A stretch of DNA of 64,000 nt from the NCBI GenBank assembly GCA_021812245.1, contig JAKAOK010000001.1, positions 62,001-126,000 of the forward strand, read 5' to 3'. Shown here in pieces: positions 7,911 to 16,164 of this stretch (position 1 is the first letter of the stretch; each line of letters opens with the position of its first letter). This DNA comes from a bacterium (lineage in GTDB: Bacteria > SZUA-79 > Acidulodesulfobacterales > Acidulodesulfobacteraceae). The notes beneath the pieces are model-generated. The model saw nothing but the letters and a program-made list of their open reading frames with translations, was not told where the DNA came from and made no database searches. The position numbers and the translations under genes are program-made.

Positions 7911-9176
7911 ATGTCGTATAATTTAATTTTTATAGACGAAAGCGAGTCAATGCAAAGAGCTGTAGCTGCCATATTTCTCGATAATCCGGAATTCAATCTT
8001 GCTCTTGTCAACGAACCGTCGTCCATTTATAAAGCGGCTAAAAACTTTAATCCCGATATAATCGTATTGGGCTACAACACTATCGACACCGGATTAAAAA
8101 AAAGCATAACGGAAATAAAAACAAGCAGGGAATTCTCGAATATACCGCTCATTTTATTAGTCCCCTCAGATTTATCGGACAATGAAAGAGAAACCCTGAT
8201 AAAGCTGAATTCTGACGGCTTCATATACAGGCCTTTCGATAAAGACGCTTTTATCTCAAAAATAAAAAGGACCCTTAATGGAGGCAATACTGATTCTAAT
8301 ACCTCCGAAAATACCGCAAATACAGGAAATGCGGGAGAAAAGATATACGATATAGCATCCTTTGAAAATAAGAGAACAAACGAAAACGCTTACGATCAGG
8401 AGCATAGCGGTCCGGAATCTTCGGAATTAAGCCAGGCATTCGAAAATTTATTTAAAGACGACGCGATATTTAAAGAATTCCAGAACCTCAATAAAAAAGA
8501 GGGGTCCGGCACTGCCGGCTATATCATAGAAGACGAAACGGCGGCGCAGTCTGCTAAAATTCCTGATGCAGAATTAATTGCCGGCCTGAACGAAGAATCT
8601 GCGGTTCCGCCTGCATCATATACGGAAGCCGTAGAGCCTAAAGAACAGCCTGCACCTCCTGCGGAAACTACGGAACCGGAACCAATTGCCGCCGCAATGC
8701 CTGAAGAAATCTTCGGACCTGCGGAACCGCCTGAACCCGGCGGCAGTACCCCGGGGATTTTTGAATCTAACAGCCTGTCCGAACCGGTTAAATCTGCCGG
8801 AATATTCGAATTAAATACGCCGGACGAAGAACAGCCTCAAGAACATATTGAACATAATAAAGACGAAGGCGCCCCTGCTTTCAACGAGCCTTTTGCCGGT
8901 TTTAATATAGCCTTAAGCGGTAATACGGAAGAGATTGGCGAACCTGAAGCATATAAATTAAATACGGACATAAGTACTAAAAAATCCGAAGGAGAATCAA
9001 ATTTGAAAATTTTAGACGAACAAAATCTCGTTAAATTGGAAGATTATTTAAAAAACGCCATAGAAAAAACTATCGATGAGATTAAGCCTCAAATAATCGA
9101 AACCATAAAAACAGGTCTTCCCGAAATTATAGAAAGGCTCGTCAAAGAAGAAATAGAAAAGATTAAACAACAATAA
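7911..9176 (+). CDS. Pseudo-receiver protein with acidic Pro-rich linker and PopZ-like C-terminal helices
   Basis: The 421-residue protein has three visible parts. Residues 1-125 look like a response-regulator receiver (NLIFIDESESMQRAVAAIF..., PDIIVLGYN..., IPLILLVPS..., GFIYRPFDKD). The phospho-acceptor Asp is replaced by Gly54 and the conserved Lys by Arg, so it is probably not phosphorylated. Residues about 130-370 are low in complexity and rich in Glu, Pro and Ala, likely disordered. Residues 375-421 form a charged helix ending LPEIIERLVKEEIEKIKQQ. This resembles the C-terminal oligomerisation motif of the polar organiser PopZ (DUF2497); that match is from memory. PopZ also has an acidic Pro-rich disordered middle. 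The ribosome site gggaggc is strong. nadC follows after 10 nt. A scaffold or polarity role is inference only. Confidence 0.7.
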   Translation: MSYNLIFIDESESMQRAVAAIFLDNPEFNLALVNEPSSIYKAAKNFNPDIIVLGYNTIDTGLKKSITEIKTSREFSNIPLILLVPSDLSDNERETLIKLNSDGFIYRPFDKDAFISKIKRTLNGGNTDSNTSENTANTGNAGEKIYDIASFENKRTNENAYDQEHSGPESSELSQAFENLFKDDAIFKEFQNLNKKEGSGTAGYIIEDETAAQSAKIPDAELIAGLNEESAVPPASYTEAVEPKEQPAPPAETTEPEPIAAAMPEEIFGPAEPPEPGGSTPGIFESNSLSEPVKSAGIFELNTPDEEQPQEHIEHNKDEGAPAFNEPFAGFNIALSGNTEEIGEPEAYKLNTDISTKKSEGESNLKILDEQNLVKLEDYLKNAIEKTIDEIKPQIIETIKTGLPEIIERLVKEEIEKIKQQ

Positions 9177-9186
9177 CCGTTAAGAT

Positions 9187-10038
9187 ATGCGTATTTTCGA
9201 GCCACAGGTAAAACATCTTATATATGCGGCGCTGAATGAAGATATTAAAGGCGGCGATATCACTACCGATGCCGTCACGTTTAAAAAAGACCCTGCTATC
9301 CGATGCGAGGTTATCGCAAAAAAAGATTCCGTCGTATGCGGACTACAGATATTTTCTATGGTGTTCGATATAATTTCAAAAGATAACTATAAAATAGATT
9401 TTTTGAGCGGCGAAGGAGATAAAGCGGTTAAATCGCAGAAGATAATATCCCTTAAAGCAAAAGCGAGCGACATACTGTACGGGGAAAGAACCGCTCTTAA
9501 TTTTCTTCAGCACCTGTCAGGCATTGCAACAATATCTAATATTGCCTCGAAAGAACTCGAAGGACTTAACACAAAAATTTTAGATACTAGAAAAACCATC
9601 CCCGGACTAAGAATGCTCCAAAAATATGCCGTCAAAACAGGCGGAGGAGAAAACCACAGATTCGACCTTTCATCGGGAATACTTATAAAGGATAATCATA
9701 TTAAACTTGCCGGCGGAATAAAAAACGCCATGGAAGCGGTAAAAAAGCACTATTCCGGCTTAAACTTTAAAATAGAAATAGAAACAGCCACGCTGGAAGA
9801 AGTTAAATCTGCCGTAGAAGCAAAGGCCGACGTGATAATGCTGGACAATATGGATATAAAAACAATGAAAAAAGCCGTTAAAATCATAGACGGAAAAGCC
9901 CTTACGGAAGCCTCCGGCAATATAACGATAGATAAGTTAAGAAAAATAGCCGTGGAAACCGGCGTAGATTATATTTCTATGGGGTCGCTTACCAATTCCG
10001 TAATTCCCGCCGATTTTTCGTTAAATTTCGTTGAGTAA
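9187..10038 (+). CDS. nadC: Nicotinate-nucleotide pyrophosphorylase (quinolinate phosphoribosyltransferase)
   Basis: NadC converts quinolinate and PRPP to nicotinate mononucleotide, CO2 and PPi in de novo NAD synthesis. The 283-residue sequence has the family's blocks: N-terminal EDIKGGDITTDAV, ERTALNFLQHLSGIAT, the substrate-binding stretch DTRKTIPGLR...KYAVKTGGGENHR, SGILIKDNHI, and the barrel motifs IEIETATLEEV, VIMLDNMD and EASGNI. Length is normal for the family. It starts 10 nt after the pseudo-receiver gene and probably shares its message. The Shine-Dalgarno is weak, which fits translational coupling. nadA and nadB are not in the window. Confidence 0.95.
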   Translation: MRIFEPQVKHLIYAALNEDIKGGDITTDAVTFKKDPAIRCEVIAKKDSVVCGLQIFSMVFDIISKDNYKIDFLSGEGDKAVKSQKIISLKAKASDILYGERTALNFLQHLSGIATISNIASKELEGLNTKILDTRKTIPGLRMLQKYAVKTGGGENHRFDLSSGILIKDNHIKLAGGIKNAMEAVKKHYSGLNFKIEIETATLEEVKSAVEAKADVIMLDNMDIKTMKKAVKIIDGKALTEASGNITIDKLRKIAVETGVDYISMGSLTNSVIPADFSLNFVE

Positions 10039-10112
10039 AATTATTTTTTTAGGGGACAGATTTAAATTCTTCGTATATAATAATAGAATAGATAACTTTA
10101 AGAGGCTCTAAA

Positions 10113-10925
10113 ATGGAAGAAATAAATTATATCGATATATTTGAAATTAAAAAACGGCTGAAGGGACCGTTTGCCGGAAAAAACTTATATTACGAAGAAA
10201 GGGTTGACTCCACAAACACTCTTGCCAGAGATTTAGCATCTAAGGGCGTAAAAAACGGAAGCGTGGTAATAGCCGACTGTCAGGAAAAAGGAAGGGGCAG
10301 AAACGGAAAATTCTGGACATCCCCCTGCGGATGCAATATCTATATGTCTATAATATTAAGGCCTAAATTCACTCCCGAAACCGCTCAGGGAATGACTATT
10401 TTGGCCGCGGTATCCGTAGCCGACGCAATAGTCGAAGCGGCTTCCCTGCAGCCTCAGATTAAATGGCCTAACGATGTTCTTATAGGCTCTAAAAAAGTTT
10501 CCGGAATATTGACGGAAATGAGTACGCAAAATATGACTATAGAATATATGGTGGTCGGTATAGGGATGAATGTTAATATACCGGAAAAAGATATGGACGA
10601 CAATATAAAAAATATCGCGACTTCGCTATTAATAGAATCCGAAAAAACAAACGGTTCAAACACTCTCATAGACAGGAACAGGCTAATAGCGTCTATTTTA
10701 AACAAATTCGATAAATACTACGAAATGTTTTTATCTACCGGCTTATCCTCCGTTCTCGGTTATTATCAAAAATACTTCGGCATGATGGGCAAAATGATTG
10801 AAATAAATGTTAAGGACAGAAGGGTCGAAGGACAGGTCGTCGGTATAGATTCCAAAGGGGCGCTTCTTTTAAAAACAGGCGAAAATGAACTGGAAAAGAT
10901 TGTTTCCGGTGAAATATATTTTTAA
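10113..10925 (+). CDS. birA: Biotin--[acetyl-CoA-carboxylase] ligase
   Basis: This enzyme activates biotin as biotinyl-AMP and transfers it to the carboxyl carrier protein AccB. The 270-residue protein has the biotin/ATP loop GRGRNGKFWTSPCG, the KWPNDVLIGSKKVSGIL block and GIGMNVNIP, then a C-terminal SH3-like domain (about 220-268). It lacks the N-terminal winged helix of E. coli BirA, so it should be a ligase only and not a repressor. It begins after a 74-nt gap with ribosome site aagagg and is followed by coaX after 5 nt. Confidence 0.93.
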   Translation: MEEINYIDIFEIKKRLKGPFAGKNLYYEERVDSTNTLARDLASKGVKNGSVVIADCQEKGRGRNGKFWTSPCGCNIYMSIILRPKFTPETAQGMTILAAVSVADAIVEAASLQPQIKWPNDVLIGSKKVSGILTEMSTQNMTIEYMVVGIGMNVNIPEKDMDDNIKNIATSLLIESEKTNGSNTLIDRNRLIASILNKFDKYYEMFLSTGLSSVLGYYQKYFGMMGKMIEINVKDRRVEGQVVGIDSKGALLLKTGENELEKIVSGEIYF

Positions 10926-10930
10926 ATTTT

Positions 10931-11710
10931 ATGATACTATCATGCGATATAGGCAACTCGTCTTCTTCTTTCGGATTGTTCGACGAGAAAGGTTACGATA
11001 TAATTAAAGCCTTCAGAATAGATACCGCAAAAATATCTTCATCAAACGATTTAAAAAAGTTTTTTGCAAAGAATAATCCGCTAAAAGATATAAACGGCGT
11101 TTCTATCTCCTCGGTCGTTCCGTCCATCGACCCCGTATATAAAGATTTTTTCGGCAAAATTAAAATCGACCCTTTTTATATTTCGTCTAAAATAAAATTA
11201 AATATTCATATTTGTTTAGAAAACGCCGAAAAATTAGGCTCTGATAGAATTGCAGACGTTAGTTATGCATTTTTTTCCAAACAAAAATTTCAGATAATCA
11301 TAGATTCGGGAACTGCTTTAACGATAGATGTCATAGATAGCAAGGGGTATTTTCTGGGAGGAGTTATATTTCCGGGCTTGCCTGCCCTTGCAGGCTCCCT
11401 TTATCAATCTACGGAAAAGCTTCCTATAGTGGAAATTAATAAAACGAATATAGAAAAAGCGCATATTATAGGCACAAACACGGAGTCTTCGATACTATCC
11501 GGAATATATTTCGGATATATATTTTTATTAGAAGGATTTATAGATAATATCTGCGATTATTATAACCGAACTGCGGAAAACACGGACATCGTCATCACCG
11601 GCGGCAACTCCGGACTTATCGCAGATGCCGTAAAAACAAAACATGTAAAAACTTTTGATGAATTCTGGACGCTGAAAGGTATTAAATATCTCTACGATTT
11701 AAACAATTAA
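10931..11710 (+). CDS. coaX: Type III pantothenate kinase
   Basis: CoaX phosphorylates pantothenate in the first step of coenzyme A synthesis. The 259-residue protein shows the ASKHA-fold motifs: phosphate-1 DIGNSSSSFGLFD, LGSDRIADVSYAF, the catalytic-loop DSGTALTIDVID, GGVIFPGL, and a C-terminal adenosine motif VITGGNSGLIADAV. The start lies 5 nt after birA with no clear Shine-Dalgarno, so it is probably coupled to birA translation. birA-coaX adjacency is common. A repeat-rich 166-nt gap separates its stop from the convergent ahcY. Confidence 0.94.
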   Translation: MILSCDIGNSSSSFGLFDEKGYDIIKAFRIDTAKISSSNDLKKFFAKNNPLKDINGVSISSVVPSIDPVYKDFFGKIKIDPFYISSKIKLNIHICLENAEKLGSDRIADVSYAFFSKQKFQIIIDSGTALTIDVIDSKGYFLGGVIFPGLPALAGSLYQSTEKLPIVEINKTNIEKAHIIGTNTESSILSGIYFGYIFLLEGFIDNICDYYNRTAENTDIVITGGNSGLIADAVKTKHVKTFDEFWTLKGIKYLYDLNN

Positions 11711-11724
11711 TTGCCCCTATATAC

Positions 11725-11868
11725 CGTCATTGCAAGTGCATGAGATTGGTTAGCTGCGCTCGCAATGACGTAATAGTGTCATTGTGAGCATATCTTTGGC
11801 TGCGTTTATAAAACCAACGGTTTTATGCAGGCAAAGATGGGACGGAGTCCAGCGCAGCTAACCAATCT
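11725..11868. repeat. Composite palindromic repeat filling the coaX/ahcY junction
   Basis: There are three nested or adjacent pairings. First, AGATTGGTTAGCTGCGCT (11743-11760) is a perfect inverted match to AGCGCAGCTAACCAATCT (11851-11868). Second, CGTCATTGC (11725-) pairs with GCAATGACG (ending 11770). Third, a central hairpin joins ATCTTTG...TTATAAAACC to GGTTTTAT...GCAAAGAT (about 11792-11838). The whole 11711-11876 gap between convergent genes is taken up by it. It may act as a two-way transcription terminator (a T-run follows at 11869-11877). It belongs to repeat family A. Confidence 0.8.
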
Positions 11869-11876
11869 CTTTTTTT

Positions 11877-13127
11877 TCAAGTTCCTTCCTGCCACGATTT
11901 TAAATAGTTTATCTGTTCTTTGGTAAGAGTGTCTATCTCGATATCCATAGATTTTAATTTTAAAGAAGCTATCCTTTCGTCTATTTCTTTCGGAACGTTG
12001 TAAACTCCGGGCGACATAGTCTTCCCTAAAACCGCAAACTCCGCCGAAAGAGCCTGAACGGAGAAACTCATATCCATAACGCTTGCGGGATGTCCGTGGG
12101 CGCTTGCAAGATTTATAAGCCTGCCTTCCGCAAGGAGATATATTCTTTTGCCGTCTTCAAGAGTGTATTCTTCTACGAAATCTTTGACGATTCTTACTTT
12201 TTTTGCCATTTTCTTCAGCTTTTTTATGTTTATTTCCACGTCGAAATGTCCAGAGTTGGAAACTATTGAGCCATCTTTCATATTTTCAAAATGTTCGGCG
12301 TCTATAACGTTAATATCTCCGGTAACCGTGCAAAAAATATCGCCTATCTTTGCCGCATCCGTTCCTTTCATGACCCTGAATCCGTCCATTACGGCCTCTA
12401 AAGCCTTGACCGGGTCAATTTCGGTAACTATAACGTTGGAACCGATACCTCTGGCTCTCGATGCAAGCCCCTTGCCGCACCAGCCGTAACCCATAACTAC
12501 GAAATTTTTACCCGCAAGCAGCATATCTGTAGCTCTTATTATCCCGTCGATAGTAGATTGTCCGGTGCCATACCTGTTGTCGAAAAGATGTTTGGCGTCT
12601 GCATCGTTGACGGCGATAACCGGTATCTTAAGCTCTCCCGCCGCTTCCATAGAGCGAAGCCTTATTACTCCGGTAGTCGTTTCCTCCATAGACGCCTTAA
12701 TGCTTTTAATTAATTTTTTATGCTTCTTATGTATTACGGATATGAGGTCGGCGCCGTCGTCGAGAGTCACGTTAGGTTCATGGCTTAGAATACTTTCTAT
12801 ATGTTTATAATAGGTACCCGAATCTTCCCCTTTTATGGCGTAAACGTCTATTCCGAAATCCTTGGTAAGGGAAGCGGCTACGTCGTCCTGTGTCGAAAGC
12901 GGATTGGAAGCGCACAAATATACGTTTGCCCCTCCTTCTTTAAGCGTTCTTGCAAGATTGGCGGTTTCGGCCGTAACATGAAGACAAAGTCCCATATTTA
13001 AACCTTTAAAAGGTTTTTTATCGGCAAACTGCCCTTTTATTAATCCTAAAACGGGCATATCCTGTTCAGCCCATAAAATTCTTTCTTTACCATGCTTTGC
13101 AAGTTTAATGTCTTTTATATCCGCCAT
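11877..13127 (-). CDS. ahcY: Adenosylhomocysteinase
   Basis: AhcY hydrolyses S-adenosylhomocysteine to adenosine and homocysteine, completing the methyl cycle begun by metK just upstream. The 416-residue protein has the substrate motifs [33 protein letters not shown] and [18 protein letters not shown]. The NAD-binding loop is [15 protein letters not shown], and the C-terminus has [10 protein letters not shown]. Length matches the short bacterial/archaeal form, without the ~40-residue insert of the eukaryote-like form. Its stop codon is directly flanked by the composite repeat. Confidence 0.96.
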   Translation of the reverse strand: MADIKDIKLAKHGKERILWAEQDMPVLGLIKGQFADKKPFKGLNMGLCLHVTAETANLARTLKEGGANVYLCASNPLSTQDDVAASLTKDFGIDVYAIKGEDSGTYYKHIESILSHEPNVTLDDGADLISVIHKKHKKLIKSIKASMEETTTGVIRLRSMEAAGELKIPVIAVNDADAKHLFDNRYGTGQSTIDGIIRATDMLLAGKNFVVMGYGWCGKGLASRARGIGSNVIVTEIDPVKALEAVMDGFRVMKGTDAAKIGDIFCTVTGDINVIDAEHFENMKDGSIVSNSGHFDVEINIKKLKKMAKKVRIVKDFVEEYTLEDGKRIYLLAEGRLINLASAHGHPASVMDMSFSVQALSAEFAVLGKTMSPGVYNVPKEIDERIASLKLKSMDIEIDTLTKEQINYLKSWQEGT

Positions 13128-13172
13128 CTATCCTCCAAATTTATTATTTATACAAATTAATAAAATATTATT

Positions 13173-13258
13173 CTGGATTCCCGCTTTCGCGGGAATGACA
13201 TTACAGGGATTTGTTATTTGATTATTAAATTGTCATTCACGCGAAAGCGGGAATCCAG
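13173..13258. repeat. Inverted pair of repeat family B between ahcY and metK
   Basis: The left arm 13173-13200 starts CTGGATTCCCGCTTTCGCGG and the right arm 13231-13258 is its inverted copy with one mismatch. Each arm is itself a small palindrome (CCCGC...GCGGG). Both flanking genes are on the - strand. The core ATTCCC-N8-GGGAAT has the same form as the dRS3 repeats known from Neisseria. Further family members are at 44724-44809 and 54700-54729. Confidence 0.85.
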
Positions 13259-13280
13259 AACCTATCTCATAGTTGAAAGT

Positions 13281-14474
13281 TTATACGAACTCTTTAGTCT
13301 TGCTTAAACTTTGAGCCTCTTTTTTGATATCTTCGATTTTAACAAGTTTTTCCCATATAAAATCCTCGTCAAATCTGCCGAAATGACCATAGTTGGATGT
13401 TTTAGCGTAAATAGGCCTCAAAAGGTCAAGGGTCTTTACTATGTTATACGGCTTTAAACTAAAAACTTTACAAATAGCGACGGAAATAGCTTCGTCCGGA
13501 TAAATTCCCGTACCGAAAGTATTTGCCATAACCGAAACCGGTTCGGCGACGCCTATGGCATATGCGATCTGAACTTCGCATTTTTTTGCGATGCCGCTGC
13601 CAACCACGTTTTTAGCGATAAACCTCGCCATATAAGAACCGCTTCTGTCAACCTTTGAAGGGTCTTTTCCCGAAAAAGCTCCCCCGCCGTGCCTGCCCAT
13701 TCCGCCGTACGTATCGACTATTATTTTCCTTCCGGTAAGCCCCGTATCGCCGTTAGGACCGCCTATAACAAAACGTCCTGTCGGGTTTATAAAAAATTTT
13801 GTATCTTTGTCCATAAGTTCGGCAGGTATAGTTTTGCCTATAACTTCGGAAATTACGGCATCCTTAAGCTTTTCCTGCGATACCGATTCGGTGTGCTGAG
13901 TAGAAAGGACTATGGAAGTAATTTTATCCGGTTCGCCGTTTACGTATCTGACGGAAACCTGAGATTTCCCGTCCGGCCTGATAAAATCCAGAACGCCTGT
14001 TTTTCTAACTTCGGCAAGTCTTTTGGTTAATTTATGGGCGTAATAAATAGGAGCAGGCATAAAATCTTCCGTTTCCGCCGTGGCATATCCAAACATCAGC
14101 CCCTGATCGCCCGCGCCTTGGTCTTCGTCTTTTTCTCTTTCGACGCCCATTCTTATATCGGAAGACTGCTTTCCGACGGCTGCTATTATCCCGCAGCTTT
14201 TATAATCGAAACCGATAGACGAATCGTCGTATCCTATTTCTTTTATAACGTTTCTGATTATATCCTGATAATTTACCGAACCGTTGGACGAAATCTCTCC
14301 CGCAATGGCTACAAGACCGGTCGTTACCATTGTTTCCAAAGCGACTTTGGAATATTTATCCTGCGCTAAAAAAGCATCGAGGATAGAATCGGATATTTTG
14401 TCGCAAATTTTATCTGGATGCCCTTCTGTTACGGATTCGGACGTAAAAATAAAACTAGATTTTTTATTGTTCAT
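13281..14474 (-). CDS. metK: S-adenosylmethionine synthase
   Basis: MetK makes S-adenosylmethionine from methionine and ATP. The 397-residue sequence has the N-terminal [20 protein letters not shown], the core hexapeptide [12 protein letters not shown], the ATP-binding [17 protein letters not shown], and the C-terminal ...TSNYGHFGR. Length is normal. The start has ribosome site aaggtggg. A predicted promoter lies at 14544-14572, and the leader contains a repeat family C palindrome. ahcY downstream gives a metK-ahcY methyl-cycle pair. Confidence 0.97.
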   Translation of the reverse strand: MNNKKSSFIFTSESVTEGHPDKICDKISDSILDAFLAQDKYSKVALETMVTTGLVAIAGEISSNGSVNYQDIIRNVIKEIGYDDSSIGFDYKSCGIIAAVGKQSSDIRMGVEREKDEDQGAGDQGLMFGYATAETEDFMPAPIYYAHKLTKRLAEVRKTGVLDFIRPDGKSQVSVRYVNGEPDKITSIVLSTQHTESVSQEKLKDAVISEVIGKTIPAELMDKDTKFFINPTGRFVIGGPNGDTGLTGRKIIVDTYGGMGRHGGGAFSGKDPSKVDRSGSYMARFIAKNVVGSGIAKKCEVQIAYAIGVAEPVSVMANTFGTGIYPDEAISVAICKVFSLKPYNIVKTLDLLRPIYAKTSNYGHFGRFDEDFIWEKLVKIEDIKKEAQSLSKTKEFV

Positions 14475-14496
14475 GATAACCCACCTTATTTTAGGA

Positions 14497-14517
14497 GGAC
14501 AGACTTAAAGTCCGTCC
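14497..14517. repeat. Repeat family C palindrome in the metK leader
   Basis: The palindrome, GGACAGACTT joined to AAAGTCCGTCC, would form a hairpin in the 5' leader of the metK message, ending about 22 nt before the start codon. Related copies are at 31751-31774 and 50711-50730. A regulatory role is not shown; it may simply be a mobile repeat. Confidence 0.7.
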
Positions 14518-14543
14518 CTATTTATGTTTTTATATTATAATAT

Positions 14544-14572
14544 ATAATATAATAAATATGCCGCAAGGTCAA
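14544..14572 (-). promoter_or_regulatory. Predicted sigma-70 promoter of metK
   Basis: On the - strand TTGACC (14567-14572) and TATTAT (14544-14549) are separated by 17 nt. Transcription would start near 14537, giving a leader of about 62 nt. The match is good for both boxes, though the surrounding DNA is very AT-rich and alternative -10 boxes exist. Confidence 0.5.
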
Positions 14573-14588
14573 TTTATTTCCTATTTTT

Positions 14589-15500
14589 TTATTGTTTTTG
14601 AATATCCCTGTGAGAATACGATATTCCGTATTCATCGTTAATACTTCCGAGCCTTTTTTTTAATTCTTCCACTACAAAAACAGACCTGTGGACGCCACCG
14701 GTACAACCTACCCCTGCGGTAAAATAAGACTTATTTTCCCTCCTGTAAAGAGGCAGGGCAAAAACTAAAAAATCGGCTATGCGGCTTATAAATTCTTTGG
14801 AGTCTTTAAAAGAAAGCATATAATCGACGACTTCGGTATCTATGCCTGTAAAATTTTTTAAAGACTCTATAAAAAAAGGGTTGGGCAGAAACCTTGCATC
14901 GAAAACGGTATCCGCATCAAGCGGCAGACCGTATTTAAAACCAAATGAAATGATTTTAACGGAAAATGAGACCGGAAATATGAGCCCCTCTAAATGCGAA
15001 GATAAAATACTCTCAAGCTCATGAATTTTAATATCCGAAGTGTCTATGACGGCATCGGCGCCAGCTTTTGCATTTTTAAGAAGCATCCGCTCTTTTTTGA
15101 CCGAGGAAGCTATATCGTTTCCCGATAGAGGATGTTTTCGGCGGGTTTCGGAATATCTCCTTATAACTATTTCGTCTCTTGCGTCAAAAAAAATAAATTT
15201 AAAAAATCCCGATTGGCGCTTTAAAAATTTAATATAATTTTCTAATTCGCTTAAGAAACTTTTTTCCCTTATATCTATAACAAAAAGTATATTTTTCAGC
15301 CTTGCCGACAAGCCTAATTCAAAAAATTTAGGCAAAAGAAGCATAGGCATATTATCTACGCAAAAAAAACCTTTGTCTTCAAAAATTTTTAATGCCGACG
15401 ACTTACCCGAACCGGAAATCCCGCTTATTAATATTATATTGGGGTTTCCTCCTGATATTATCCCAAAATTACCGGCATAAACTATTTTATCGTTATCCAT
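14589..15500 (-). CDS. rapZ: RNase adapter / nucleotide-binding protein RapZ (YvcJ family)
   Basis: The 303-residue protein has the P-loop GISGSGKSSALKIFEDKGFF, the motif CVDNMP, a Walker B-like IFFDARDE, and the C-terminal signature GCTGGVHRSVFVVEEL. In enterobacteria RapZ senses glucosamine-6-phosphate and presents the sRNA GlmZ to RNase E; in other bacteria the role is less clear. The position next to hpf and rpoN is the classical rpoN-hpf-ptsN-rapZ neighbourhood, but ptsN and npr are absent here. It ends 115 nt before metK. Confidence 0.92.
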   Translation of the reverse strand: MDNDKIVYAGNFGIISGGNPNIILISGISGSGKSSALKIFEDKGFFCVDNMPMLLLPKFFELGLSARLKNILFVIDIREKSFLSELENYIKFLKRQSGFFKFIFFDARDEIVIRRYSETRRKHPLSGNDIASSVKKERMLLKNAKAGADAVIDTSDIKIHELESILSSHLEGLIFPVSFSVKIISFGFKYGLPLDADTVFDARFLPNPFFIESLKNFTGIDTEVVDYMLSFKDSKEFISRIADFLVFALPLYRRENKSYFTAGVGCTGGVHRSVFVVEELKKRLGSINDEYGISYSHRDIQKQ

Positions 15501-15538
15501 AATAAAATTTCCTAATATGCCGCATTATATATATCAAA

Positions 15539-16063
15539 TTACAATTCGGGCGTAATTAACGAAAACTCCCCGTCTTCTCCCCTGAAAATAAAAGATATTT
15601 TAGAAGATTCTTTGTCTTTAAAAATTATAAAATCTTTATTCCTTTTCTCCAGTTTGCGCATAGCTTCTTTAACGTTAAGAGGCTGTCTTTCATAATCGTC
15701 TTTTACTTCCAAATTTGGAATATCCTCATCTGCCCCCGATATCTCCGCCCCTTCTTCTATATGTTCTTTTCTTCTCATCTTTTCTTTATGTTTTTTAATC
15801 TGCGCCTCGACCTTTTCCAATAAGAGGTCGATAGCGCTGTAGATATCGGCGGACTTTTCCTCTGCGTTAACGATAAGGTTTTTTGCCGACAGTTTAATTT
15901 GGGCAACGCCTGATTCTTTATGGTCCACGCGCTCGATACTTAAAGTAACATGCGCCTCCAGAATATTATTTAAATATTTTTCGAGTTTCAAAACCTTCGA
16001 TTCGGCATACTGTCTTATCGCATCGCTCGAATCGATATGTTTAAAAGTGACTGCAATGTTCAT
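15539..16063 (-). CDS. hpf: Ribosome hibernation promoting factor, long form
   Basis: The 174-residue protein has an N-terminal S30AE domain (about 1-100; VTFKHIDSSDAIRQYAESKV...). A charged linker and a C-terminal dimerisation domain follow (about 120-174; NVKEAMRKLEKRNKDFIIFKD). The C-terminal domain defines the long form, which alone can join two 70S ribosomes into an inactive 100S dimer. It lies downstream of rpoN on the same strand, as in many Proteobacteria, so a sigma-54-linked operon is likely. The ribosome site aaagggag precedes the start. Confidence 0.93.
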   Translation of the reverse strand: MNIAVTFKHIDSSDAIRQYAESKVLKLEKYLNNILEAHVTLSIERVDHKESGVAQIKLSAKNLIVNAEEKSADIYSAIDLLLEKVEAQIKKHKEKMRRKEHIEEGAEISGADEDIPNLEVKDDYERQPLNVKEAMRKLEKRNKDFIIFKDKESSKISFIFRGEDGEFSLITPEL

Positions 16064-16131
16064 CTGATTAGTCTCCCTTTTTAGTTAATTAATCGATTAA
16101 ATTCGTTGTTATTTTATATAATTATAATTAT

Positions 16132-16155
16132 GTCCAGTGCAGCTAACCAATCTTA
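16132..16155. repeat. Partial repeat family A copy between hpf and rpoN
   Basis: GTCCAGTGCAGCTAACCAAT followed by CTTA matches the 3' half of the family A unit seen at 29390-29410. The other half is missing. It sits just before the rpoN stop codon. Confidence 0.65.
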
Positions 16156-16164
16156 ATGCTTGTT

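Noticed and set aside
13141-13260. CRISPR array (repeated GGATTCCCGC units)
   Set aside because: The two units are inverted, not direct, and there are only two; no spacer series or cas gene exists in the window.
14475-14588. SAM riboswitch in the metK leader
   Set aside because: The leader is only about 60 nt, and its single hairpin is a dispersed palindrome. None of the conserved core elements of SAM-I, SAM-II or SAM/SAH motifs can be recognised.
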